Below are positions 8,339 through 17,615 of a stretch of 64,000 nt of DNA, piece after piece. A program made the translations under genes and the position numbers. A model generated the notes under the pieces. It saw only the letters and a program-made list of their open reading frames with translations. It had not been told where the DNA came from and did no database searches. Each line of letters begins with the position of its first letter. The first letter of the stretch is position 1. The stretch is taken from NCBI RefSeq assembly GCF_016820635.1, contig NZ_WSFU01000134.1, positions 1-64,000 of the forward strand. Reading direction: 5' to 3'. The DNA comes from Anaeromonas gelatinilytica (GTDB taxonomy: Bacteria > Bacillota > Clostridia > Tissierellales > SIT17).

Positions 8339-9781
8339 TTAGGCTCTTCCTTCTTCTTCTGTTTTATATGTTGATATACAATCTATTTCTCCTTCTTTAA
8401 ATATAAATTTATTTGTAAATCCATAGATTATTGCTATTACTGGGGTCAAGTATGCTAAGAATACATATGGCAGATAATCAATTGTAGCTACTCCTAATGT
8501 TCCTGCAAAGAATACGCCACATAATCCCCAAGGTACTAATGGTGATGTAACTGTTGCTGAGTCCTCTGATGTTCTTGAAGCTACCTGTGGTAATATATTT
8601 AATTTCTTATATGCTGGTACTAGCATTCGTCCAGGAATTATTATCGCCATATATTGACTTGCTGAGAATAAATTAACTGCTATAGATGATATTACATGGG
8701 TAGTAATAAGTCCCTTTACATTACTTACCAATCCAGATATCTTATCTAATAATACTTCCAATACCCTTGTCTTTTCTAATATTCCACCATAGCTTAGACC
8801 TATGAATCCTAAGGATATTGTCCACATCATACTCTGTAATCCACCTCTTGAAAGTAATGCATCTACTGCTTCTACTCCTGTTTCTGATACGAAACCATAA
8901 TTCATAAATTCAAGTAAATCTGCTGGTCCAAATCCTTGGAATATCATAGCAAAGGCTGCTCCTACTAATGAGGCTATTACCATTACTGCTAACCCCGAAA
9001 CCTTCTTAACTGCTAAGATAACTACTAATACTGCTGGTAATAATGTAACCGGATTTATCATATAATTAGCATCTAATCCTGTAAGTATTTCATCTATTTG
9101 AACACTATTTATTGTATCTGCACTAAATCTAAGACCAATAATAGTATAAATGATTAATGATATTATAAATGCTGGTCCTGTAGTATATACCATACTCTTA
9201 ATATGTTCAAAAAGATTTGCCTCTGCTACTCCTGCTGCAAGATTTGTTGAATCTGATAATGGAGACATCTTATCTCCAAATATTGCTCCTGATATAACCG
9301 CTCCTGCTGTAAGCGCCGGTGGAATTCCTAAACCATATCCTACTCCCATAAATGCAACACCAAATGTTGCTCCTGTAGTATATGAACTTCCTGTTGCTAT
9401 TGATGATACTGAACATACAAATGCTACTGTAACTAAAAATACCTTTGGTGATATGATTTTTAATCCATAATATATTAATGTAGGTATTGTTCCAGCTGGA
9501 ATCCATGATGCTATTAATACACCTACTAACATTAGAATTAACATAGGAAGCATGGCTATCTTACAACCATATAATATACCTTCCTGTATATCATCCCAAG
9601 TAAATCCTGATAATAAAAGTAATACTGCTGCAAAAGCAGATGCTATAATCAATGTAATATGACTATGATCTACATCTAATACAAATATTTGTATTATCAT
9701 TGCAACTATTAAAAATAAAATGATTAATAATGCCACTAAAGAACTAGGGCGCTTTTCCTTTGAGTCTTTAATTTTACTCAT
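8339..9781 (-). CDS. NhaC-family Na+/H+ antiporter-like transporter
   Basis: The 480-residue polytopic membrane protein fits the NhaC family (usual length 450-500) with about 11-12 hydrophobic segments. A conserved polar stretch (GAVISGAIFGDKMSPLSDSTN, about residue 165) is the family signature around the ion path, and VASRTSEDSATVTSPLVPW lies near the C-terminus. NhaC relatives exchange sodium for protons or for organic acids such as malate and lactate. Its place at the head of an M20 peptidase operon makes exchange of an amino-acid derivative possible. The start has AAGGGGGA 9 bp upstream. Confidence 0.85.
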   Translation of the reverse strand: MSKIKDSKEKRPSSLVALLIILFLIVAMIIQIFVLDVDHSHITLIIASAFAAVLLLLSGFTWDDIQEGILYGCKIAMLPMLILMLVGVLIASWIPAGTIPTLIYYGLKIISPKVFLVTVAFVCSVSSIATGSSYTTGATFGVAFMGVGYGLGIPPALTAGAVISGAIFGDKMSPLSDSTNLAAGVAEANLFEHIKSMVYTTGPAFIISLIIYTIIGLRFSADTINSVQIDEILTGLDANYMINPVTLLPAVLVVILAVKKVSGLAVMVIASLVGAAFAMIFQGFGPADLLEFMNYGFVSETGVEAVDALLSRGGLQSMMWTISLGFIGLSYGGILEKTRVLEVLLDKISGLVSNVKGLITTHVISSIAVNLFSASQYMAIIIPGRMLVPAYKKLNILPQVASRTSEDSATVTSPLVPWGLCGVFFAGTLGVATIDYLPYVFLAYLTPVIAIIYGFTNKFIFKEGEIDCISTYKTEEEGRA

Positions 9782-9941
9782 GTATAAATCCCCCTTATTT
9801 TTATTTGTCTTTATATTATCATAGAGCCGTGGGATTAAGTGTTTTATTTTTCGTTTAATTATGATTTTTCTAAAAATTTGTGTTTTAATTTAAGATTTTA
9901 TTACATTTCTATACTTCCAATATATTAATATAAAAGACATA

Positions 9942-10874
9942 TTATAATTCTAATACGTTCATCAATATTGATATAAATAATGGAATTGTTATTATACTTA
10001 ATAATGTTGATAAAAATACCCCTTCGCTAGCCAACTTATAATCAGAATCAAAACGTTTTGCAAATATTGCTGCATTTGCAGCTGTTGGCATTGCCATTAA
10101 TATAGCTATTATTCCTGCTAACATTGAAGGCAATGGTATAATGGACAAAATTATCATTAGTGCTGCAGGTATAAATACAAGTCTTATAAAGGTTGAACCT
10201 ATTAAGAACCTATTTTTAAATATCTCGGTTAAAGTAGATTCTCCTAACATAGAACCTATCACTATCATGGCCAATGGTGTTGTCGCATTTCCTAAACTAT
10301 CTAAAGCATCAAATATAGGAGTAGGTAAATTTATAGAAAACAAAAATAATGCTAAACCTATAAATATTGATATTGTTCCTGGATTTATTAATGCTTTAAA
10401 ACTTAATTTAGTATTATTTTTAGGATTTACAAGTATAACCCCTAATGTCCATAACAAAATATTAAACCATAGATTAAATAAGGCTGCATAAAATATTCCT
10501 ATCTCTCCAAAAACTATACTTACTACTGGGTATCCCATAAATCCTACATTTGGAAACATAGTCATAAATATATATATTCCTTTTTCTTGACCTTCTATTT
10601 TATTTATTTTTATATACAAATAAGCTATTATCCCAGTAATAACATATATTATAGGTCCTGCCCTTAATATCAACAGGCCATTATTTAACATATCAGAGGA
10701 AAATTCATAATTCATTGATGTTATAAGTAAAGCTGGTAATGTTGCAAATATCACCAAATTAGATATTCCTTTCTCCACATAACTATCTATTATATTAAAT
10801 TTTCTAAGTATCAGTCCTATGATTAATAAAATAAATAATACTGATACTTGGGATAATACTGACAATATGTCCAT
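9942..10874 (-). CDS. AEC-family transporter (auxin efflux carrier type)
   Basis: The 310-residue protein has the ten hydrophobic segments expected of the AEC family, in two inverted five-helix halves; ILRKFNIIDSYVEKGISNLVI is the typical polar loop after helix 1, and GYPVVSIVFGEIG lies in the middle. Bacterial members export or import small organic anions such as malate or malonate. It stands alone on the minus strand, about 160 bp from the NhaC gene downstream, and its substrate is unknown. Confidence 0.85.
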   Translation of the reverse strand: MDILSVLSQVSVLFILLIIGLILRKFNIIDSYVEKGISNLVIFATLPALLITSMNYEFSSDMLNNGLLILRAGPIIYVITGIIAYLYIKINKIEGQEKGIYIFMTMFPNVGFMGYPVVSIVFGEIGIFYAALFNLWFNILLWTLGVILVNPKNNTKLSFKALINPGTISIFIGLALFLFSINLPTPIFDALDSLGNATTPLAMIVIGSMLGESTLTEIFKNRFLIGSTFIRLVFIPAALMIILSIIPLPSMLAGIIAILMAMPTAANAAIFAKRFDSDYKLASEGVFLSTLLSIITIPLFISILMNVLEL

Positions 10875-10902
10875 TGAAATCTACTCTCCTCTTTTCCTTC
10901 TC

Positions 10903-10935
10903 AAAAAAATATAGAGAAGGTTATTCCTCCTCTAT
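10903..10935 (-). terminator. Terminator after flagellar rod operon
   Basis: Read on the minus strand, TAGAGGAGG pairs with CCTTCTCTA (one mismatch) around a short loop and runs into seven U residues, about 30 bp after the flgJ-like stop codon. Confidence 0.75.
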
Positions 10936-10965
10936 TATAATATATTGTTTTACAATTGAAAGTTA

Positions 10966-11289
10966 TTATATTCTGTTTTTCATCTGATCATATAGCATCT
11001 TCGCTATACCCATACCATTGCTTCCTTTACTTATTTCTCTTGTCAACTTTTCATCATACATTTCTTCAAACATTTCTCTTCCTGTACTTTCTTCTATAAG
11101 AGAAGATTTCGGTACTGTTCTTCTCATTGACTTCAACATGATATTAGTAAATATAGATTCAAACTCTTGGCAAGCTTCTAATAATCTTCCTTGTTCTTCT
11201 ATATTTTTTACTTTTTTTTCAGTTTGTTCTAATCTATTCTGTTGACTAGCTATACTATTTGTATAGTTATTTAAATTTGATATATTCAT
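10966..11289 (-). CDS. flgJ: Flagellar rod-binding protein, FlgJ N-terminal type
   Basis: The 107-residue protein corresponds to the FlgJ N-terminal (rod-binding) domain without the muramidase domain found in proteobacteria. The core (about 36-105) shows LLEACQEFESIFTNIMLKSMR and GREMFEEMYDEKL, diagnostic for the family. It would cap or chaperone rod assembly in the periplasmic-equivalent wall space. It follows flgG and flgF in the same direction with short gaps, and a terminator follows it. In many Clostridia this stand-alone form is found in exactly this three-gene set. Confidence 0.9.
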   Translation of the reverse strand: MNISNLNNYTNSIASQQNRLEQTEKKVKNIEEQGRLLEACQEFESIFTNIMLKSMRRTVPKSSLIEESTGREMFEEMYDEKLTREISKGSNGMGIAKMLYDQMKNRI

Positions 11290-11312
11290 TTATATCCTCT
11301 CCTATATCTATA

Positions 11313-12110
11313 TTATCTCTTCAAATTATTTGCTTGCTGCATCATTTCATCAGAAGTTTGTATTGATTTTGAACTTATTTCATAAGCCCTTTGAGCTGTT
11401 ATCATATTTACCATCTCATCTACCACTTGTACATTTGAAGCTTCTAAATATTTATGTAATACCTTTGAATCCATATTAAAATTATTTAAAACTGTTGCAT
11501 TACCTGAAGCTGCTGACTCCTCGTAAAGGTTATTACCATCATTTAATAACCCCTTTGGATTAACAAAATCAACTAATTTTAATGTTGCTATATCTACATC
11601 TTCACCATTAGCATTCTTAGCTGTAATATTCCCTAGAGTATCTATTGTTAAATCTTTTATATCAGAATTCATTGTTATTCTATTATTATTATTATCTAAT
11701 ACATAATATCCTTCTGAAGTTACCAACCTAGATACATTTCCTTCTACACTTAATTTAAAACTTCCATCTCTAGTATATCTATACTCTCCATTTGGCAATT
11801 GAACTTGAAAGTATCCTTCTCCATCTATAGCTACATCAAATGGATTATTTGTTGCTTGTACACTTCCAGGAGTCATGTCTCTAGATATCACTCCCGTTTT
11901 AACTCCATGACCTACCTGAAGATTTACTGGTGCACCTTCATCATCATTAGGATTTCCTCTCTTTAACTCCGTATACATTAAATCTTTAAATTCTGCTCTT
12001 TGCCTTTTATATCCTGTTGTGTTTACATTTGATAAGTTATTGGATATAGTATCTATATTTAATTGCTGAGATTTCATTCCTGTAGCAGCCGTATATAGGG
12101 ATCTTATCAT
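11313..12110 (-). CDS. flgG: Flagellar basal-body rod protein FlgG
   Basis: The 265-residue protein has the hook/rod family N-terminus (MIRSLYTAATGMKSQQLNID, then NNLSNVNTTGYKRQ) and C-terminus (LEASNVQVVDEMVNMITAQR) that pack as coiled helices in the axial structure. The length equals the usual 260-265 of distal rod FlgG. In the B. subtilis layout the equivalent gene is flhP. It follows the FlgF-like gene by 20 bp and precedes the rod-binding protein, forming one operon downstream of mbl. Confidence 0.92.
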   Translation of the reverse strand: MIRSLYTAATGMKSQQLNIDTISNNLSNVNTTGYKRQRAEFKDLMYTELKRGNPNDDEGAPVNLQVGHGVKTGVISRDMTPGSVQATNNPFDVAIDGEGYFQVQLPNGEYRYTRDGSFKLSVEGNVSRLVTSEGYYVLDNNNNRITMNSDIKDLTIDTLGNITAKNANGEDVDIATLKLVDFVNPKGLLNDGNNLYEESAASGNATVLNNFNMDSKVLHKYLEASNVQVVDEMVNMITAQRAYEISSKSIQTSDEMMQQANNLKR

Positions 12111-12130
12111 AATCCTTCATTCCTTCCTAT

Positions 12131-13204
12131 CTATAATTTAGCGATATCATTTACTGCCTTTCCTAATATTTCATCATAGGATTGTACTACTTTTTGATTA
12201 GATTCATAGTTTCTCATAGTAGATATCATATTTACCATTTCTTCTACTGAATTAACATTAGAAGTTTCAAGATATCCTGTTAATACTTCTCCTTCAAAAG
12301 GAGCCTCTTCTGCATCAATACCTTCTGCCATTATATAAAAATTATCTCCTAGTTTTCTTAAATATTCATCATTATTTATTGTAACTATATCTAATGTATT
12401 TCGCAATTGTCCTTCTATAAATACATTTCCATTCTCATCTATAAAAAATTCATTTTGTCCAATATTTATAGCTCCATTCTGTCCCAAAACGGGATATCCT
12501 TCACTAGTAACTAAAGTTCCTTCAGCGTTTATTTTAAAACTTCCATCTCTTGTATATTTAATACCATCTTCTGTTTGTATTTTGAAAAATCCATCTCCAT
12601 TTAAAGCAAGATCTAAATCATTTCCAGTATCTATTAAATTGCCTTGAGTAAAATTTGTAAATACTCTATCAGTTCTTATTCCAAATCCAGCTGTACCTAT
12701 TACATTTCTTTTTGGTATAGTTACAAGACTATCTACAACTTGTCCTCCTGCTAAAATATTTCCGTCTTCATCTACTTGAAGATTGCCATTAGTCACCTGT
12801 AATCTACCATTTCTACCTAACACATAATTTTCTCCATCAGTTTTAATATTATCATCTCTATCTCTATATTGAGTTTTTAAATATCCATCTTCATCTATTG
12901 TAAATCTTAGCTCATCACTATATCCTGGTCCTGCTGGTGTATCTACTTTAAAATATGCTCCATCAGCTTTAAGGGAATATACATCTCCATCTTGCTGAAG
13001 TTCTATTCCATTAAAAACTTTATTACTAGTATCTATACTATTATCATTAATTTTTGATAATAAAAGTTCTGGAAAGGATTCTGATAATACTCCATCCTTT
13101 TTATAACCTGTTGTATTAACATTTGATAAGTTGTTGGATAAAGCCTCCATCTTTCTTTGATTGTTTAATAATCCTGTTGTAGCTGTGTACATACCTCTAA
13201 ACAT
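12131..13204 (-). CDS. flgF: Flagellar hook-basal body protein FlgF-like
   Basis: This rod/hook family protein has about 357 residues from the ATG at 13204 (MFRGMYTATTGLLNNQR); a GTG four codons earlier abuts the AGGAG site and is less likely. It has the N-terminal NNLSNVNTTGYKKDG motif and C-terminal TSNVNSVEEMVNMISTMRNYE. It is longer than typical FlgF (250-280); the extra length lies in the variable surface domain between about residues 40 and 170. It corresponds to flhO in the B. subtilis gene order and probably forms the proximal rod. Confidence 0.88.
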   Translation of the reverse strand: MFRGMYTATTGLLNNQRKMEALSNNLSNVNTTGYKKDGVLSESFPELLLSKINDNSIDTSNKVFNGIELQQDGDVYSLKADGAYFKVDTPAGPGYSDELRFTIDEDGYLKTQYRDRDDNIKTDGENYVLGRNGRLQVTNGNLQVDEDGNILAGGQVVDSLVTIPKRNVIGTAGFGIRTDRVFTNFTQGNLIDTGNDLDLALNGDGFFKIQTEDGIKYTRDGSFKINAEGTLVTSEGYPVLGQNGAINIGQNEFFIDENGNVFIEGQLRNTLDIVTINNDEYLRKLGDNFYIMAEGIDAEEAPFEGEVLTGYLETSNVNSVEEMVNMISTMRNYESNQKVVQSYDEILGKAVNDIAKL

Positions 13205-13313
13205 TTCATCAATCACTCCTAGGTATTAATTAAATCTCTTATATACTATCGGCATGTTTGAATTAAATCTTTAATTATTATTAACTTTATTTTTGAATTT
13301 ATGTACTTTCTTA

Positions 13314-13360
13314 TGTCGAATTTTGCGAAAAATGGGACAGAGAACCGTCCCCCTGTTCCA
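13314..13360 (+). repeat. REP-like element, copy 1 (full length)
   Basis: A TGTCGAATTTTGCGA box, a short A-rich spacer, then TGGGACAG and CTGTTCCA arms around the invariant GAACCGTCCCC loop. It begins 2 bp beyond the stop codon of mbl. One arm base differs from the other copies (T for C). Confidence 0.9.
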
Positions 13361-13362
13361 TT

Positions 13363-14367
13363 CTATGTCATCATCTGATCTTCTAAAGCTTCCATCCAAT
13401 CGAGAGATTTTCCTGTCCCTTTTGCTACACAGGATATTGCATCGTCTGCAAGATATACTGGTATGCCAGTTTTTTCACTTATCAATTTATCTAATCCATA
13501 TATTAATGCTGTTCCTCCAGTCATTATTATTCCTTTATCACTTATATCTGACGCTAATTCTGGCGGTGTTTTTTCCAATACTGCATGTACTGCATCAGTT
13601 ATACTATAAATTGTTTCTTCTAATGCATCAAGCATTTCCTCTGAAGTTACCTTTATTGTCTTAGGTAAGCCAGACACTAAATTTCGTCCTCTCACTTCCA
13701 TAGATACTTCTTGTGTTCTAGGGTATGCCGTTCCTATTTTTATTTTCATTTCTTCTGCTGTTCTTTCACCTATCATCATATTATGTTCTTTTCTCATATA
13801 TCTTACTATTGCCTCGTCCAATTTATCTCCGGCTGTTTTTATGGATTCACTCACTACTATACCACCTAATGATATAACAGCTATATCAGTAGTTCCTCCA
13901 CCCATATCTATAACCATATTTCCATCTGGTTGAGTAATATCTATTCCTGCTCCAATTGCAGCTGCTATTGGTTCTTCAATAAGATAAGTCTTTTTAGCTC
14001 CTGCTTCATTACTAGCTTCTATAGCAGCTCTTTTTTCAACTCCAGTCACTCCACTGGGCACACATACTATCATTCTTGGCTTAAATAGAAATTTACCTAT
14101 TGCCTTATTTATAAAATATTTTAACATTCTTTCTGTAATTTGATAATCGGATATAACTCCGTCTTTCAATGGCCTTATTGCTACTATATTTCCTGGTGTT
14201 CTTCCCAGCATTTTTCTGGCTTCTTCCCCCACTGCAAGAAGCCTGTCTGTATTTTTATCAATAGCTACTACACTTGGCTCTTGTAATACTATACCTTTAC
14301 CTTTTACATAAACTAATACGCTTGCTGTTCCTAAATCTATTCCCATATCAGCCCTTAATGAAAACAT
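13363..14367 (-). CDS. mbl: Rod-shape actin homologue (MreB/Mbl)
   Basis: The 334-residue protein is a full-length bacterial actin. Phosphate-1 (MGIDLGTASVLVYVKGKGI), phosphate-2 (VIDMGGGTTDIAVISLGG) and the adenosine motif (GIIMTGGTALIYGLD) are intact, so it should bind ATP and polymerise under the membrane to guide wall synthesis. The position next to spoIIID and the flgF/flgG pair matches B. subtilis mbl rather than mreB, hence the symbol. The 3' end is directly followed by a REP-like element and there is no other clear terminator. Confidence 0.9.
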   Translation of the reverse strand: MFSLRADMGIDLGTASVLVYVKGKGIVLQEPSVVAIDKNTDRLLAVGEEARKMLGRTPGNIVAIRPLKDGVISDYQITERMLKYFINKAIGKFLFKPRMIVCVPSGVTGVEKRAAIEASNEAGAKKTYLIEEPIAAAIGAGIDITQPDGNMVIDMGGGTTDIAVISLGGIVVSESIKTAGDKLDEAIVRYMRKEHNMMIGERTAEEMKIKIGTAYPRTQEVSMEVRGRNLVSGLPKTIKVTSEEMLDALEETIYSITDAVHAVLEKTPPELASDISDKGIIMTGGTALIYGLDKLISEKTGIPVYLADDAISCVAKGTGKSLDWMEALEDQMMT

Positions 14368-14541
14368 GTTTAAACCCTCACTTTCTACTTTTATCTATAT
14401 TAATTCTTCTATTATGAATTATATCAATTATATCATTTATTTACCAACAAATGACACACTTCTTTATTACTTCTATATATTTCTCTAAATTCCTTCATAA
14501 TATTTGTTTTTTTTAAAAGAATTTAATTCTTTCTTTTTAGA

Positions 14542-14583
14542 ATGAATAAAAGGACCTATGATATCATAGGTCCTTTTATTCAT
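14542..14583 (-). terminator. 42-bp perfect palindrome, bidirectional terminator
   Basis: A 21-bp arm ending in GGACCTATGAT is followed by its exact complement, centred on GATATC, 9 bp after the spoIIID stop codon. AATAAAA and TTTTATT at the ends give U tracts in both directions. Confidence 0.8.
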
Positions 14584-14591
14584 CTTAAGGT

Positions 14592-14846
14592 TTATTTGTT
14601 CATAGAACTATATTTTATTTTTGTTGCTTTACCACCTCTGATATGTCTTTCTGCCTTGTTTTTTTCTAATACACTCTTTACCTGTTTAGAGATAAGAGGG
14701 TTTATCTTGGGAAGGCGTTCAGTTACATCTTTATGAACTGTACTTTTACTAACTCCAAATATATTTGCAGTCTGTCGTACGGTTGCCTCTTCATCTATAA
14801 TATATTTTGCAATTTCCAAAGCCCTTTCCTCTATATAGTCTTTCAC
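14592..14846 (-). CDS. spoIIID: Sporulation transcription factor SpoIIID
   Basis: The 84-residue protein has the length and sequence pattern of SpoIIID, the mother-cell DNA-binding regulator that acts with sigma-E. The helix-turn-helix covers about residues 20-45 (ATVRQTANIFGVSKSTVHKD), followed by ERLPKINPLI and a basic C-terminal helix that contacts the minor groove. Order spoIIQ-spoIIID-mbl is the same as in Bacillus. A strong palindromic terminator follows. Confidence 0.95.
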   Translation of the reverse strand: MKDYIEERALEIAKYIIDEEATVRQTANIFGVSKSTVHKDVTERLPKINPLISKQVKSVLEKNKAERHIRGGKATKIKYSSMNK

Positions 14847-14965
14847 ATGCCTAACCCCCTTTGATGGCTACACCGTCTTTTTTACATTATTATGCTTTTA
14901 TCTCTACGAATAGAACACTTTCTTACCATTGACTAATTATCAATCTTACTTAATTTCTGTTATTA

Positions 14966-15778
14966 CTAAAAATCTGGTAAATAATCGCTTGGATCAATAT
15001 TTTTACCATTTTCTAAAACCTCAAAATGCAAATGTGGTCCTTGAGCTAATTCATATCCTCCTGCTTCTCCTATTGTTCCAATAGTATCTCCTTTTTCCAC
15101 TTTCTGTCCTTCCTCTACCATTTTTTCTTCTGAAAGACACCCATACTTTGTTACTAGATTGTTTCCATGGTCAATTGTAACTACCGTTCCCAGTTCATCA
15201 TTAGTTTCTATCTTTTTCACTGTACCTGAAAGTACTGCTCTCACTGCACTTCCTTTTTCTGCTTTAATGTCTAACCCATTGTGAGTAGTCCATTGTTCTA
15301 GAGTTTCAGAATATACTAAATTATCTTCTGCATATCCCATTGATTTCTTCCCTGCAGCAGGTACTAACATCGCTATTTGTTTTCCTCCGGAAGAAATAGT
15401 TTCTACCGTTTCTTTTTCCTCTTCAGGTGCTGTAGATTGTTGTTCATTATTTGTGTTTTCTTCATTTGTATTTTCTTCTACTTCTTTCTTTTCTTCTGGG
15501 GTATCTTTTTCTATATCAACATCCTCTTCATCAGGATTTTGTTGATCTTCTGACTCCTCGTTTTCCAGATAATAATCTATTATGTCATTATCGTCTTCTG
15601 CTAAATCTCTTTCACTTTTATTATCTTCTAATTCAGCAGTCCGATTAAAATTATCACTTGAAACCCATACTGCTGTAATTCCTACTATACATATGCATAA
15701 AAACAATACTAAATAAAAAGCATCTCTTTTAGTTAATTTCTTTAGTTTATCCTTAAAAGATTTTTTATCATTATCCAC
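14966..15778 (-). CDS. spoIIQ: M23 peptidase, SpoIIQ-like forespore protein
   Basis: The 270-residue protein has one N-terminal membrane helix (about 20-40), a long acidic linker rich in Glu and Asn (about 55-130), and a LytM/M23 domain (about 150-268). The zinc-site residues are intact: HNGLDIK and GPHLHFEV. B. subtilis SpoIIQ has a degenerate site, whereas clostridial versions keep it, so this is probably the clostridial type that forms the channel with SpoIIIAH. It starts with GTG at 15778 after GGAGGTG and lies between spoIIID and spoIID, as expected for spoIIQ. Confidence 0.85.
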   Translation of the reverse strand: MDNDKKSFKDKLKKLTKRDAFYLVLFLCICIVGITAVWVSSDNFNRTAELEDNKSERDLAEDDNDIIDYYLENEESEDQQNPDEEDVDIEKDTPEEKKEVEENTNEENTNNEQQSTAPEEEKETVETISSGGKQIAMLVPAAGKKSMGYAEDNLVYSETLEQWTTHNGLDIKAEKGSAVRAVLSGTVKKIETNDELGTVVTIDHGNNLVTKYGCLSEEKMVEEGQKVEKGDTIGTIGEAGGYELAQGPHLHFEVLENGKNIDPSDYLPDF

Positions 15779-15882
15779 GTTTTACACCTCCATATATATG
15801 TAATAAGTATTTCAGTTACTATTATTTACAATATTCAAAATTTAATACATAAAATTTTCAAGTATTAAATAAAATTTTCAAA

Positions 15883-15918
15883 AAAAATACCTTAGAGGAT
15901 TTTATCCTCTAAGGCATT
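15883..15918 (-). terminator. Intrinsic terminator after zinc peptidase
   Basis: A TGCCTTAGAGGAT/ATCCTCTAAGGTA stem with an AAA loop, followed on the minus strand by an eight-residue U run, 10 bp after the stop codon at 15929. Confidence 0.85.
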
Positions 15919-15928
15919 TAAATTTAAA

Positions 15929-16603
15929 TTAATCTCTATTTGCTAATAATACAAGTCTAATAAGTTGTGCTATACCTACTAATGTAGCCGCTACATAAGT
16001 CAATGCTGCTGCAGACAATACTTTCTTAGTCGATTTGATATCTGCTGTTGCAATTATTCCATTATTTAATTGCTCTATCGCTCTATTAGATGCGTTATAT
16101 TCTACTGGTAATGTAATAAGTTGGAATGCTACTACTCCTAAATATAAAAATACCCCTATATATACTAAATCTCCTATACCTAAAATCAATCCTCCAAACA
16201 CTAATAACCAAACAAACCTTGCTCCAAATCCTGCTATTGGAGCAATATTATTTCTTAATATTAATGGAAAATAACCTTCCGAATGTTGTATAGCATGACC
16301 TACTTCATGGGCAGCTACTCCTACTGATGCTACACTACTACTTTGATATACTTCCCTAGATAGTCTCAATACTCTTTTTCTTGGATCATAATGATCTGAT
16401 AACCTACCCTTTACTAATTCTATATCTACATCATAAAGACCATTTCTGTCTAATATTGCCCTAGCTACTTGATATCCTGTATATCCTGATTCACTTTGTC
16501 TTTTTAAATATTTATTAAATGTGCTATTAACCTTGCTTTGGGCATACATTGAAAATATTATTGCTGGTATCAGCAATATAAAACCTATATCTCCAAAATA
16601 CAT
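15929..16603 (-). CDS. Zinc metallopeptidase, YugP family
   Basis: A membrane-embedded metalloprotease of about 224 residues. HEVGHAIQHSEGY (about residue 113) is the HExxH zinc motif, followed by hydrophobic segments; an N-terminal membrane segment and the LDRNGLYDVDIELVKG block are typical of YugP. I favour the second ATG (16603) because the GAGGTGAT ribosome site touches the first ATG at 16609. It is last in an operon with the TetR-type regulator and the small YHS-like protein. Family function is unresolved; possible membrane-protein quality control. Confidence 0.85.
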   Translation of the reverse strand: MYFGDIGFILLIPAIIFSMYAQSKVNSTFNKYLKRQSESGYTGYQVARAILDRNGLYDVDIELVKGRLSDHYDPRKRVLRLSREVYQSSSVASVGVAAHEVGHAIQHSEGYFPLILRNNIAPIAGFGARFVWLLVFGGLILGIGDLVYIGVFLYLGVVAFQLITLPVEYNASNRAIEQLNNGIIATADIKSTKKVLSAAALTYVAATLVGIAQLIRLVLLANRD

Positions 16604-16617
16604 AGTCATATCACCTC

Positions 16618-16923
16618 TTAATTGTCATTTTTTTGTTCTAAATATCTTTGTCTACATTCCCAGCTGCAAAAATATTTATTACCTTCATCTTCTACTATTA
16701 TATATGATTTTTCTTTTTCTATACTACTATTACATATTGGATCTGTCACTTTCTCTACTACTTGTATTGGTGGTTGCCCTTCTTTCATAGTATTTTGCTT
16801 CTCTTCATTTTCTTCAATTTTTTCTTTAATTTTTTTCCTATTAAGAATCGTTAGTCCTATTTTTATTAAATTACTAAATATTATATATATTATTAAAAAT
16901 TGAAAAATGCTAGATAATTCCAT
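16618..16923 (-). CDS. Small membrane protein with YHS/TRASH-like Cys motif
   Basis: From the ATG at 16923, which has AGAGGTGA 5 bp upstream, the product has 101 residues; the frame extends further but would overlap the regulator gene. An N-terminal membrane helix (about 5-25) is followed by a lysine/glutamate-rich linker, then DPICNSSIEKEKSYIIVEDEG and YFCSWECRQRYLE. The three-Cys pattern C-x(n)-YFCSxxCR resembles metal-binding YHS/TRASH domains. It lies 14 bp after the TetR-type regulator and 8 bp before the zinc protease, so the three probably act together. The metal and role are unknown. Confidence 0.65.
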   Translation of the reverse strand: MELSSIFQFLIIYIIFSNLIKIGLTILNRKKIKEKIEENEEKQNTMKEGQPPIQVVEKVTDPICNSSIEKEKSYIIVEDEGNKYFCSWECRQRYLEQKNDN

Positions 16924-16937
16924 GAAATCACCTCTAC

Positions 16938-17504
16938 TTAATATTTTTCTATATTGGAATACATATTCCATAATAGATTTGATAAATAATCAATATTTTC
17001 TTCTTTTTCATTAGGATGTTCTATCATCATCATTATAAATGATACTAATATTGTTTCTAAAAATCTTTTTTCATATTTACATTTTAAATTACTATCTATT
17101 TTTCTTTCTAAGAATAATAGCTTTTTTATTTTATTGAGTAACTCTATCTTTATACATTTCTCTTCATCTTTCATTATATTTGCTTGTATTAATTCATTAC
17201 CCATTCCTTTTCTATTTAGTATTTCTTCATATAATGTTTCTACAAATATATTAAGCTTTTTTTTCTTTTCTATATCCAAATTTATTACTTCATCTAATCT
17301 TTCAAATGTTTCTGTCCAACTTTTATTAAACACATATCTAAATAAATTTTTTTTATTAGGATAATAATTATATAATGTGCCTACTGCTATTCCTGATTCT
17401 CTAGCTATTATTTTGATATCTACATCCTTATATCCATATTTTGAAAACAACTTTAATGAAGATACATATATTCTTTGTTCTACATCATTAATTATTTTTG
17501 GCAT
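16938..17504 (-). CDS. TetR/AcrR-family transcriptional regulator
   Basis: The 188-residue protein has a TetR-type N-terminal helix-turn-helix (about 27-50; IKIIARESGIAVGTLYNYYPNKKNLF) and an all-helical ligand/dimer domain with no recognisable specificity. It heads an operon with the small YHS-like protein and the YugP peptidase. Repeated AAAAGT/ACTTTT half-sites in the promoter (17519-17615) suggest autorepression. The inducer is unknown; the downstream genes hint at envelope or metal stress. Confidence 0.85.
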   Translation of the reverse strand: MPKIINDVEQRIYVSSLKLFSKYGYKDVDIKIIARESGIAVGTLYNYYPNKKNLFRYVFNKSWTETFERLDEVINLDIEKKKKLNIFVETLYEEILNRKGMGNELIQANIMKDEEKCIKIELLNKIKKLLFLERKIDSNLKCKYEKRFLETILVSFIMMMIEHPNEKEENIDYLSNLLWNMYSNIEKY

Positions 17505-17518
17505 ATGAGTTCTCCTTT

Positions 17519-17615
17519 ATGAATAAAAGTTCATTTAAATTTTTATATTTACATGATAATATATTTATTAACTTTTGTCAATAAAAGTAATTATATCTTT
17601 AAAGAACTTTTATAC
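17519..17615. promoter_or_regulatory. Cluster of TetR-type operator half-sites
   Basis: The TetR-gene promoter holds four copies of an AAAAGT/ACTTTT half-site: GAATAAAAGTTC near 17521, an ACTTTT-N6-AAAAGT palindrome at 17571-17588, and GAACTTTTATAC near 17602. The paired symmetric sites suggest two dimer sites for the adjacent regulator. Confidence 0.5.

Noticed and set aside
14966-15778. Secreted wall hydrolase rather than SpoIIQ
   Set aside because: An intact M23 site leaves it possible, but position between spoIIID and spoIID and the single-pass membrane layout favour SpoIIQ.
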